A DNA stretch of 27,480 bases from positions 1-27,480 of the forward strand of contig FR901735.1 in assembly GCA_000437675.1 (NCBI GenBank), in the 5' to 3' direction. Both the position numbers and the translations under genes were made by a program. The notes below the pieces were generated by a model. It ran no database searches and was not told where the DNA came from. It saw only the letters and a list, made by a program, of their open reading frames with translations. This document shows, piece after piece, positions 16,601-22,386 of the stretch (within the stretch, counting starts at the first letter, position 1; every line of letters starts with the position of its first letter). The stretch is from Prevotella sp. CAG:891. Lineage in GTDB: Bacteria; Bacteroidota; Bacteroidia; Bacteroidales; Bacteroidaceae.

Positions 16601-17712
16601 GTGAACTCCACAACTACAACTACTACGGCCGCGGCCCCATCAACAACTACAACGACCGCAAAACGGGCCAGTTCATCGAACTTCACACTTCGACCGTAGC
16701 CGACCAGGGCATCATGTTGCCCAAGCCTCAGGCTCAAGGCAACCGCGAAGAAGTGCGTTGGTGCGCACTGACCAACGACCGCGGACAGGGCGTAGTGTTC
16801 ATTGCCGACAGCACCATGTCAGCCTCTGCGCTGCCCTGGAGCCAACAGGAACTCACACTGGCTGCTCACCCGCACCAGTTGCCCAAATCGAGCGGCACTC
16901 ACCTGCACCTCGATGCCAAGGTAACGGGTCTGGGCGGTGCAAGCTGCGGACAGGGCGGACCTCTTACCCCCGACCAGACGCTCAGCACCAGCTATCAGTT
17001 TGGCTTCATCATCCGTCCCGTCAACATGGGTCGTGCCATGCCTGCCATCATCAACGAAACGGCTAAGGTTTCGGCTTCGGGCGAAAAACCCATCAGCTTC
17101 GAACACAGCCGCGTGGGCAAAGTAACGCTCAGCACCGCTGCCAAAGACCGCACCATCATGTACAGCATCAATGGTGCGAAAAAGGGTAAACCCTATACCG
17201 GTGCCATCGACCTCCGCGCAGGCGGTACGGTAAAGGCTTGGTACAAGGAGAACCCCGAACTGACTACCGAAATGACTTATGCCCGCATCGAAAGCGTGCC
17301 CCTCGAAGTGGCCTTTGCCTCTTCACAGGAACCGGGCAGCGGCGATGCCAAGAACATGGTCGACGGCGATGTCAACTCTATCTGGCACACCATGTACTCT
17401 ATCACCCTGGCCAAGTATCCCCACTGGGTAGACTTCGACGCCGGTGAACCGAAGAACATGAAGGGCTTTACGCTGCAACCGCGTACCAGCGGCAGCAACG
17501 GCTGGATTAAGGACTACGAAATCTACGTGAGCAACGATGGTAAGGAATGGGGCAACCCCATTCACAAAGGCACTTTCGAAAACAATGCCGACCTGAAGCG
17601 CGTGATGTTCAGCAAGCCCGTTAAGGCTCGCTTCATCCGCTTGCGTGCGCTCAACGAACAGAGTGGTCAGGACTATGCTTCGGCTGCTGAGTTCTCGCTC
17701 ATTGCCGACTAA
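13645..17712 (+). CDS. Secreted GH2 beta-galactosidase with CBM32/F5-8C domain
   Basis: This glycoside hydrolase family 2 enzyme of LacZ type should cleave terminal beta-galactosides from glycans. The 1355-residue protein has a short signal peptide (MRKTKMTLLAGLIAAPLWAQ), then the sugar-binding domain (about 70-270), an immunoglobulin-like domain (275-392) and a TIM barrel (394-690). The acid/base is Glu533 in VLWSLGNEAGPG and the nucleophile is Glu596 in YHISEYAHSMGN. A DUF4981-like segment and the beta-galactosidase small-chain domain (about 820-1120) follow. The C-terminus adds a chitobiase-like beta domain (about 1150-1215) and an F5/8C (CBM32) module (about 1221-1355). LacZ is about 1024 residues, so the extra modules explain the length. 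Export suggests action on host or dietary glycans in the periplasm or at the surface. No SusC/D genes are nearby. Confidence 0.93.
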   Translation: MRKTKMTLLAGLIAAPLWAQVAPLGGYFYGQMPAPTGWEWQSPDSVAYNKQQPHAWFFSFANVDEARKVLPENSSLWQSLDGEWQFHWASNPDQRPKDFYKTDFDASKWDNVQVPMNWNLAGRQKDGSFKYGKPLYSNQRVIFQHSVKVGDWKGGVMRTPPKDWQSYTDRNEVGSYRRTFTIPAAWKGMQVCLNFDGVDSFFYLYVNGKYVGFSKNSRNLAQFDITPYLNEKGENLVAVEVYRHSDGSFLESQDMFRLPGIFRTVSLTAKPQVQVRDLKAIPDYDDTYTHAKLNISAFVKNLTKKDAKGYSIKYSLFENKLYSDENTLVLNQTAPVATVGKNNEIVAEFTLDAGNTVKPWSAEAPHRYTLVGELLDKKGRTVETFSTIVGFREIEIKNTPADKDEFGLAGRYYYLNGQPIKMKGVNRHETNPETGHYITREQMEKEVFLMKRGNINHVRNSHYPDAPYWYYLCDKYGIYLEDEANIESHQYYYDKESLSHVPEFRNAHIARNMEMVHATVNSPSVVLWSLGNEAGPGKNFVDCYNAIRKYDTSRPVQYERNNDIVDIGSNQYPSIPWVQGAVKGNYNMKYPYHISEYAHSMGNACGNLIDYWEAIESTNFFIGGAIWDWVDQAMYGYDNGNRYFGYGGDFSQDNKPNDGMFCMNGVMRPDLSPKAQYYEVKKVYQNVGVKAVDMKKGLVEIFNKNYFEPLTQYNIQWGLYKDGVLVGSMQPLQGPRNIVGPREKQVYTLPYNYNELDPASEYFVKVVFALASDKPWAKQGYVQMEEQLRVRGALEKAPAVQTLAAESKGKVTTTNEGNFTVVKGEGFTAKFDKQTGSLAALTYGAQTIIREGEGPKLDAFRAPTDNDAGIGYPNAWFQYGLYNLHHKVTGAKTITKKDGTVQLSFTVESQAPEGSRQYYGDRDRTPEKTYSFDIDKKKLGPDDFKFTTNQIYTVYPDGSIELQSAISANRASVVLPRIGYALQLPGELHNYNYYGRGPINNYNDRKTGQFIELHTSTVADQGIMLPKPQAQGNREEVRWCALTNDRGQGVVFIADSTMSASALPWSQQELTLAAHPHQLPKSSGTHLHLDAKVTGLGGASCGQGGPLTPDQTLSTSYQFGFIIRPVNMGRAMPAIINETAKVSASGEKPISFEHSRVGKVTLSTAAKDRTIMYSINGAKKGKPYTGAIDLRAGGTVKAWYKENPELTTEMTYARIESVPLEVAFASSQEPGSGDAKNMVDGDVNSIWHTMYSITLAKYPHWVDFDAGEPKNMKGFTLQPRTSGSNGWIKDYEIYVSNDGKEWGNPIHKGTFENNADLKRVMFSKPVKARFIRLRALNEQSGQDYASAAEFSLIAD

Positions 17713-17730
17713 CAATTAGTCACTCACATC

Positions 17731-17773
17731 AAAACCGCTTGTACAGCTATCAGGCTGTGCAGGCGGTTTTTTT
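17731..17773 (+). terminator. Rho-independent terminator after the beta-galactosidase gene
   Basis: AAAACCGCTTGTACAGC pairs, with two mismatches, with GCTGTGCAGGCGGTTTT around the loop TATCAG, and a run of T residues follows. Confidence 0.85.
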
Positions 17774-17862
17774 GTATGCGTTTTGCATTCACAAATTTCT
17801 GAACAAAAGTAAAACCGGAAAGATTGCCTCGTCGTGTGTGTAAGCGCGAAACTTGCGTATGG

Positions 17863-18093
17863 ATGACCGACTTTATGGTACTTTTGAAAACGCTGATTAT
17901 CAATAGTTCCAAAATTGTTGAAACTAGCTCGGAACTAATTCAAACTAGCTCGGAACTAATTTCAACTAGCTTGGAACTAATTCAAACTAGTTCGGAACTA
18001 ATTTCGACAATCGCGGAGTATTTCAAGAATAGGCCAACCGGCCACTCAAACAGCCGAAAAACAGTGAAAAAGTGCGGACATTTTTTAATGTAA
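17863..18093 (+). CDS. Possible small heptad-repeat protein (uncertain)
   Basis: An ATG at 17863 opens a 76-codon frame: a hydrophobic start (MTDFMVLLKTLIINSSKIV), then four heptads of the type TSSELIQ/TSSELIS (17922-18005) and a basic tail. The hydrophobic positions repeat every seven residues, as in a coiled coil. There is no Shine-Dalgarno and no clear promoter. The DNA unit is palindromic and a related copy lies at the left edge of the window in opposite orientation. The frame could therefore be a by-product of a repeat element. I do not recognise a protein family. Confidence 0.3.
   Translation: MTDFMVLLKTLIINSSKIVETSSELIQTSSELISTSLELIQTSSELISTIAEYFKNRPTGHSNSRKTVKKCGHFLM
17922..18005 (+). 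repeat. Four 21-bp tandem units, palindromic core TAGTTC-G-GAACTA
   Basis: Units start at 17922, 17943, 17964 and 17985, each of the form AACTAG(C/T)T(C/T)GGAACTAATT plus 2 bases. The core is a near-perfect palindrome, so both strands can encode SSEL-type heptads. The flanks on both sides are themselves inverted relatives (CTGATTATCAATAGTTCC on the left, GGAACTAATTTCGACAATC on the right), making the whole block an imperfect palindrome. Confidence 0.85.
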
Positions 18094-18219
18094 TTTTACA
18101 CATTACGAAGAATCCCGTTTAACAGTTACCACAGAGAGGTGGCGATTGAAACTGCATGCCTCAGATTTCGGGCGAACCCTAAAATTTGTAAACACACGAA
18201 TTATGTCTGAAAAAATGCC

Positions 18220-18227
18220 TAACTTTG
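18220..18227 (+). promoter_or_regulatory. -7 box for the metK leader
   Basis: TAACTTTG matches TAnnTTTG and sits immediately before the predicted SAM aptamer, so transcription would begin at or near its first helix. No convincing -33 box is seen. The leader would be more than 300 bases long. Confidence 0.55.
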
Positions 18228-18229
18228 CA

Positions 18230-18296
18230 TGCGAAATCAGACAAGAGGACAGATTTGGCTGCTTGCAACCTCTATAAAACAATGCTAAAACTCGCA
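18230..18296 (+). promoter_or_regulatory. Predicted SAM-I-type (S-box) riboswitch upstream of metK
   Basis: A closing helix TGCGA (18230-18234) with TCGCA (18292-18296) encloses GAGG (18245-18248) paired with CCTC (18269-18272). The conserved core resembles the S-box signature: GATTTGGCTGCTTGCAACC matches the GGCAACC block, and AATGCTAAAAC matches the AGGTGCTAAAT block. It lies in the leader of metK, the SAM synthetase gene, where such feedback control is well established. It is compact, without the long P2 arm of Bacillus examples. Rated from motif matching only; a covariance-model search was not possible. Confidence 0.65.
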
Positions 18297-18426
18297 CAGC
18301 GGACACGTGCTCCTTCGACTTTACGGGTCAAGGTGGTGCACATTGTGGCCGGCGTTTCCAAACAACGATACGCTGCTGCCCCAACTGCTGACGATGCTAA
18401 CATGAACAATAGCCGAATCCCACTCT

Positions 18427-18464
18427 GCCTGTTTCCGCCATGCGAAAGCAGGCTTGTTTTTTTT
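18427..18464 (+). terminator. Terminator in the metK leader (probable expression platform)
   Basis: GCCTGTTTC (18427-18435) pairs with GAAAGCAGGC (18444-18453, one bulged G) and is followed by TTGTTTTTTTT. It stands 130 bases after the aptamer and about 85 bases before the metK ATG. A terminator inside a leader points to attenuation. Confidence 0.75.
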
Positions 18465-18547
18465 ACGCCGGGCCAACGGGAAAAGCTGTTTCAAGCCTAA
18501 CACCAAGCCGGGCTAACCCTTACTTATTATTTTTCATTACAAAAACT

Positions 18548-19849
18548 ATGGGATACTTATTCACATCCGAATCGGTGTCGGAAGGACACCCCGACAAGGT
18601 GGCAGACCAAATATCTGACGCCGTACTTGACCAGTTGCTGGCTTACGACCCCAACTCAAAAGTAGCTTGCGAAACGCTCGTTACCACCGGACAGGTGGTT
18701 GTGGCAGGTGAAGTGAAAAGCGAAGCCTACGTCGACCTGCAGGACGTGGTGCGCAATACCATTGCACGCATCGGATACACCAAAGCTGCTTACAAATTCG
18801 AAGCTGAAAGCTGCGGCATTTTCAGTGCCATTCACGAACAGAGCGGCGACATCAACCGAGGCGTTGACCGCAAAGACGCGACCGACCCTATGGCACAGGG
18901 TGCCGGCGACCAGGGCATGATGTTTGGTTATGCCAACAACGAAACCGACAACTACATGCCGTTGCCCCTTTCGCTGGCGCACGACATTGTGTATGTATTG
19001 GCCGAAATTCGCCGCGAGGGTAAGGTGATGACTTACCTGCGCCCCGACTCGAAAAGCCAGGTGACGGTGGAATACGACGACAACCATGTGGCACGCCGCA
19101 TCGACACCATCGTCGTTTCGACGCAACACGACGAATTCATCACTGCCGAACAAGCGGGCTCGCAGGACGAGGCCGACCGTCAGATGGTGGCACAGATTGA
19201 AAAGGATGTACGCGAAATTCTGATTCCGCGCGTGGTGGCTGAACGTGTCAATACGCCCGAAATCAAAAAACTCTTCGAAACGAACGACATCAAATACTTT
19301 GTGAACCCTACGGGCAAATTCGTTATCGGCGGCCCGCACGGCGATACGGGTTTAACGGGACGCAAAATCATTGTCGACACTTACGGTGGCAAGGGCGCAC
19401 ACGGTGGTGGTGCTTTCTCGGGCAAGGACCCTTCGAAGGTGGACCGCTCGGCGGCTTACGCTGCACGCCACATTGCCAAAAACATGGTGGCTGCCGGTGT
19501 GGCCGACGAAATGCTCGTTCAGTTGAGCTATGCCATTGGCGTGGATAAACCCATCTCTATCTTTGTCGATACTTACGGCCGCAGCCACGTGAACCTGACG
19601 GATGGCGAAATTGCCGAAAAGGTGAAACAGCTGTTCGACCTTCGTCCGGCTGCCATCGAACGCGACCTGGAACTCCGCAACCCCATTTACGAGGAAACGG
19701 CCAGCTATGGCCACATGGGACGCGAACCGCGCCGCGTGACGAAAACCTTCCGTTCGTTTGGCCAACCCGACAAAAAGGTGAACGTCGAATTGTTCACTTG
19801 GGAAAAACTCAACATGGTTGAGAAAATCAAGCAGGCTTTCGGTCTGTAA
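18548..19849 (+). CDS. metK: S-adenosylmethionine synthetase
   Basis: MetK makes SAM from methionine and ATP in the cytoplasm. The ATG at 18548 (MGYLFTSESVSEGHPDKVADQ) is chosen over in-frame upstream codons because it matches the family start exactly. The 433-residue protein shows SEGHPDK (11-17, ATP and metal site), GAGDQGMMFGYA (about 117-128), the phosphate-binding loop GGKGAHGGGAFSGKDPSKVDRSAAY (about 280-304) and the C-terminal domain. It is somewhat longer than E. coli MetK (384), as in other Bacteroidetes. The leader carries a predicted SAM riboswitch and a terminator, giving feedback control. A hairpin terminator follows at 19876-19933. Confidence 0.97.
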   Translation: MGYLFTSESVSEGHPDKVADQISDAVLDQLLAYDPNSKVACETLVTTGQVVVAGEVKSEAYVDLQDVVRNTIARIGYTKAAYKFEAESCGIFSAIHEQSGDINRGVDRKDATDPMAQGAGDQGMMFGYANNETDNYMPLPLSLAHDIVYVLAEIRREGKVMTYLRPDSKSQVTVEYDDNHVARRIDTIVVSTQHDEFITAEQAGSQDEADRQMVAQIEKDVREILIPRVVAERVNTPEIKKLFETNDIKYFVNPTGKFVIGGPHGDTGLTGRKIIVDTYGGKGAHGGGAFSGKDPSKVDRSAAYAARHIAKNMVAAGVADEMLVQLSYAIGVDKPISIFVDTYGRSHVNLTDGEIAEKVKQLFDLRPAAIERDLELRNPIYEETASYGHMGREPRRVTKTFRSFGQPDKKVNVELFTWEKLNMVEKIKQAFGL

Positions 19850-19875
19850 TGATTTTGCCGAACTGATATACACAC

Positions 19876-19933
19876 AAAAAAGCCCCTTATCCATTCCCCT
19901 GCCAACGTGGCATGGAAGGGATAAGGGGCTTTT
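19876..19933. terminator. Bidirectional-type terminator after metK
   Basis: GCCCCTTATCC (19882-19892) pairs with GGATAAGGGGC (19919-19929). A-tract before and TTTT after allow use in either direction. The loop contains a further small hairpin (TGCCAACGTGGCA). Confidence 0.85.
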
Positions 19934-19970
19934 GCTCACTACATAAACTCTGAAACTTTAATACATATAC

Positions 19971-20546
19971 ATGAACATTACTGTTTACGCTGCTTCGAGC
20001 GGACAACTGCCCGAAGTGTATACCGATGCGGCTCGCGAACTGGGTTCGCTGCTGGCTCAAGGCAACCACACGCTGGTGAACGGTGCCGGACGCACGGGAC
20101 TCATGGGTGCTTGTGCCGATGCTTGCCTGTGCAAAGGCGGCAAGGCGGTAGGCATTATTCCGCAATTCATGATCGACCAGCAATGGCAGCACACGGGCAT
20201 GAGCGAACTCATCGTGACGCCCGATATGCACCGCCGCAAAGAGCTGATGGCCGAAATGAGCGATGCTTGCATTGCGCTGCCGGGGGGCGTAGGCACATTG
20301 GAGGAATTGCTCGAAATCATCACTTGGAAACAGCTGGGACTGTATCTCAAGCCCATCATCATCCTGAACACCAACGGCTACTTCGATGCCTTGCTCGCAC
20401 AGTTGCAGCATGCCGTCGACGAACGCTTTATGCGTAGCCAGCACGCTGAAATATGGCGTGTGGCACACACTCCGGCCGAAGCCATCGAACTGGCTCGAAC
20501 CACTCCGCTATGGGACAAATCGGTGCGCAAATTTGCCGCGCTTTAA
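19971..20546 (+). CDS. LOG-family protein (TIGR00730), probable nucleotide 5'-monophosphate phosphoribohydrolase
   Basis: The 191-residue protein belongs to the LOG (Lonely Guy) family. Characterised members cleave the ribose-base bond of cytokinin or purine nucleoside monophosphates. Seen are a Rossmann-type start (MNITVYAASSG), VNGAGRTGLMGACADA, the active-site motif PGGVGTLEE (104-112) and the preceding MHRRKELM with its conserved Arg and Lys. Length is normal for the short bacterial form. It has no visible promoter and lies after the metK terminator. The old annotation 'lysine decarboxylase' for this family is not supported. The natural substrate in this organism is unknown. Confidence 0.9.
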   Translation: MNITVYAASSGQLPEVYTDAARELGSLLAQGNHTLVNGAGRTGLMGACADACLCKGGKAVGIIPQFMIDQQWQHTGMSELIVTPDMHRRKELMAEMSDACIALPGGVGTLEELLEIITWKQLGLYLKPIIILNTNGYFDALLAQLQHAVDERFMRSQHAEIWRVAHTPAEAIELARTTPLWDKSVRKFAAL

Positions 20547-20613
20547 CTTGGTGACTCGCAACGCGAAAACCATACAATAGATTAGCGACATTCGAGGCAA
20601 ATTTATTTTCCAT

Positions 20614-20863
20614 AAATAGATGTTCCGAATTATTTTTACTTCGATAAGTAGGTGTTCAAAATTATTTTTACATTTGAATTGCGTTATTGTGCCGTAGTTG
20701 TTTGTTCTGTGCGAAGGAGCATAGCGGGCTATGTGACTGAGCGCAGGGCAAACAAATGCGGTGCAAGAACGTAATGCAAAGTAAAAATACTTCGATAGGA
20801 ATTATATAAAATAATTTTGAACACCTACTTAGCATTATAATAAATAATCGGAAGCACCTACTT
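20614..20863 (-). mobile_element. Diverged palindromic element interrupted by copy B (nested)
   Basis: AAATAGATGTTCCGAATTATT (from 20614; last base beyond 20 omitted in repeats elsewhere) is an inverted match to the stretch ending CGGAAGCACCTACTT at 20863, allowing single-base gaps. Between these ends lies the intact 185-bp copy B. Removing copy B leaves an element of about 65 bp, so an older relative was probably hit by a younger one. Confidence 0.6.
20646..20830 (-). mobile_element. 185-bp MITE-like palindromic element, copy B
   Basis: This has the same length as copy A (4521-4705) and is its near-exact reverse complement, with the same 23-bp terminal repeats. Visible differences are one extra base near TAATTCCTATCGAAG and one missing in TTGCATTACG. 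It is bounded by TA on both sides. It lies in the 436-base gene-free stretch before the Rpn gene, which otherwise shows only the nested remnant, an AT-rich leader and a ribosome binding site. Confidence 0.8.
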
Positions 20864-20969
20864 ATGCAAATAAAGTGGTATCTTCGTGGATAATAAATAG
20901 CTGTAAAGTATTTCCCCTTTAAATCCGTATTTACAAATCAATACAGTACTTATCGGTACAACCGTAACG

Positions 20970-20977
20970 AAAGGAGG
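20970..20977 (+). promoter_or_regulatory. Strong Shine-Dalgarno before the Rpn-type gene
   Basis: AAAGGAGG lies five bases before the ATG at 20983 and fixes that start. Other genes in the window show no comparable site, in keeping with Bacteroidetes, so this stands out as foreign or specially expressed. Confidence 0.8.
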
Positions 20978-20982
20978 CAATC

Positions 20983-22062
20983 ATGTTGTATTTTGCAAAT
21001 CCCATTTATGACACCGTTTTCAAATATTGGCTTGAAGACGAACGTGTAGTGAAAATCCTGCTTTCTGCCCTGCTCAAAAAAACGGTGGTGGAAGTGGAAA
21101 TGCGTAAACACGAATATGCTAATGTGTATCGCGACAAAATATCCATGTTTCGCATCGATTTTGCAGCCAAAGTGCGCGAGGAAGATGGTCACACCCACTT
21201 GGTACTGATTGAACTGCAAAAAACGTGGCTCGAAACCGAAACGCTCCGCTTCCGTCAATACCTGGGCGCACAATATGCCAACCCGGATAACATGCTGAAG
21301 GACAATCATTTGTCGAGCCGTGGCATCCCGATGGTGGCCGTTTATTTGCTCGGACATCGTGTGGGCAACATTGAAGAACCTATTCTTTATGTCAAACATC
21401 GCTCGTACGACTACGAAGGCAATGAAGTGACCCAAGGATTGCCCGACCCCTTTGTCGAAAGCCTGACGCACGAAAGCATCATCGTACAAATTCCACGACT
21501 GTACAGCCGGGTGAACAACCGCTTGGAAAAAGTGCTAAGCCTATTCGATCAAACGCTTAAAAGCGACGACGACAACCGGGTTATGTACATCGATGAAAGC
21601 ATTTACCGCGATGACCCGGAAATGATGTGCCTGATCAATCGATTGGTAGCCGCTGCTGCCGATGCACAAGTCAGACAAAACATGAACGTCGAAGAGGAGT
21701 TCTTTCAAGCCATTGAAGAACGCGATACACTCATTATGCAACGCGAAGAAGCACTCAAGCAACAAAAGGAACAGTTGGCTGAACAAAAGAATCAGTTGGC
21801 CGAACAAAAGAATCAGTTGGCCGAACAAGGACAACAGTTGGCTGAGCAAAAGGACCAATTGGCTGAGCAAGGACAACAATTGGCTGAACAAGGACAACAG
21901 TTGGCTGAGAAAGAGGAGCAGTTGGCTGAGAAGGAGCAGCGTTTATCAGAACAACACTCCATCATTGCGTCGTCGGCCCGCCAAATGAAATTAGCCGGAA
22001 TTCCCATTGAGCAAATTGCAGCGATTACGCATTTATCGCCTGCTGAAATCGAAGTTTTGTAA
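20983..22062 (+). CDS. Rpn-family PD-(D/E)XK nuclease / transposase-like protein with coiled-coil repeats
   Basis: The 359-residue protein resembles the Rpn (YhgA-like) family, DNA endonucleases linked to recA-independent recombination, often labelled 'PD-(D/E)XK nuclease family transposase'. The N-terminal PIYDTVFKYW matches the family opening. The nuclease core shows Asp59 (RIDFAAKV) and Glu77-Leu-Gln79-Lys80 (LIELQKT), the usual D...ExQ set. From about 250 a long coiled coil contains eight 7-residue repeats of the type QLAEQKN/QLAEQGQ. The C-terminus (MKLAGIPIEQIAAITHLSPAEIEVL) looks like the small helical end typical of the family. It has a strong Shine-Dalgarno, and palindromic elements flank it on both sides. 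It may be a mobile gene, or may act on such elements; both are inference. Confidence 0.85.
   Translation: MLYFANPIYDTVFKYWLEDERVVKILLSALLKKTVVEVEMRKHEYANVYRDKISMFRIDFAAKVREEDGHTHLVLIELQKTWLETETLRFRQYLGAQYANPDNMLKDNHLSSRGIPMVAVYLLGHRVGNIEEPILYVKHRSYDYEGNEVTQGLPDPFVESLTHESIIVQIPRLYSRVNNRLEKVLSLFDQTLKSDDDNRVMYIDESIYRDDPEMMCLINRLVAAAADAQVRQNMNVEEEFFQAIEERDTLIMQREEALKQQKEQLAEQKNQLAEQKNQLAEQGQQLAEQKDQLAEQGQQLAEQGQQLAEKEEQLAEKEQRLSEQHSIIASSARQMKLAGIPIEQIAAITHLSPAEIEVL
21772..21939 (+). repeat. Eight 21-bp tandem units inside the Rpn-type gene
   Basis: Units begin CAGTTGGCTGA or CAATTGGCTGA every 21 bases from 21772 and encode the QLAEQxx heptads. A degenerate ninth unit follows. Copy number could vary between strains without breaking the frame. 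Confidence 0.9.
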
Positions 22063-22079
22063 CACACGACCATTTGAGT

Positions 22080-22161
22080 AAGTAGGTGTTTAGGAATCAA
22101 TTCAGCAACTGCCACAGCCAAGTGGAGATTCAATGCATGAATTATTTTTAAGCACCTACTT
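22080..22161. mobile_element. 82-bp palindromic element with AAGTAGGTG ends
   Basis: The ends AAGTAGGTGTTTAG (22080) and AAGCACCTACTT (to 22161) are inverted, like those of copies A and B but diverged internally. TA dinucleotides bound it. It starts 18 bases after the Rpn stop codon. Confidence 0.65.
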
Positions 22162-22164
22162 ATT

Positions 22165-22357
22165 GAAGTCGTCTAAACTTTTCTGACGAAGATTTGATTT
22201 GGAGATTTATCTCTTCTAAACTCAATCTTCACCTTTCTTTTTGGCCGTTTTTTGACTTTTCATCAGTCGTGTAGCTCGCTACACTCCTTCTGCAAGGCCC
22301 AAAACGCCTCAAAAATTAAAGGCATAATCTTGAATTCATAAAAGTTCAGACGACTTC
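22165..22357. mobile_element. 193-bp palindromic element, second family
   Basis: The termini GAAGTCGTCTAAACTTTT (22165-22182) and AAAAGTTCAGACGACTTC (22340-22357) are inverted with one mismatch. The centre, GTGTAGCTCGCTACAC followed by TCCTTC, resembles the centre of copies A and B (CATAGCCCGCTATG followed by CTCCTTC), so the two families share a core. It fills most of the gene-free stretch 22063-22386 and ends 29 bases before the DUF4271 ATG. Confidence 0.75.
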
Positions 22358-22386
22358 ATTTTCTGAAATTACCCTCATTTTTTCAC

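Noticed and set aside
18402..18500. 32-codon frame (MNNSRIPLCLF...) spanning the metK leader terminator, possible leader peptide
   Set aside because: It has no ribosome binding site and no run of Met codons; the overlap with the terminator may be chance. Left undecided.
20547..22386. Possible complete insertion sequence around the Rpn gene
   Set aside because: No single pair of termini cleanly encloses the gene, no target duplication around the whole block was found, and Rpn proteins are not proven DDE transposases.
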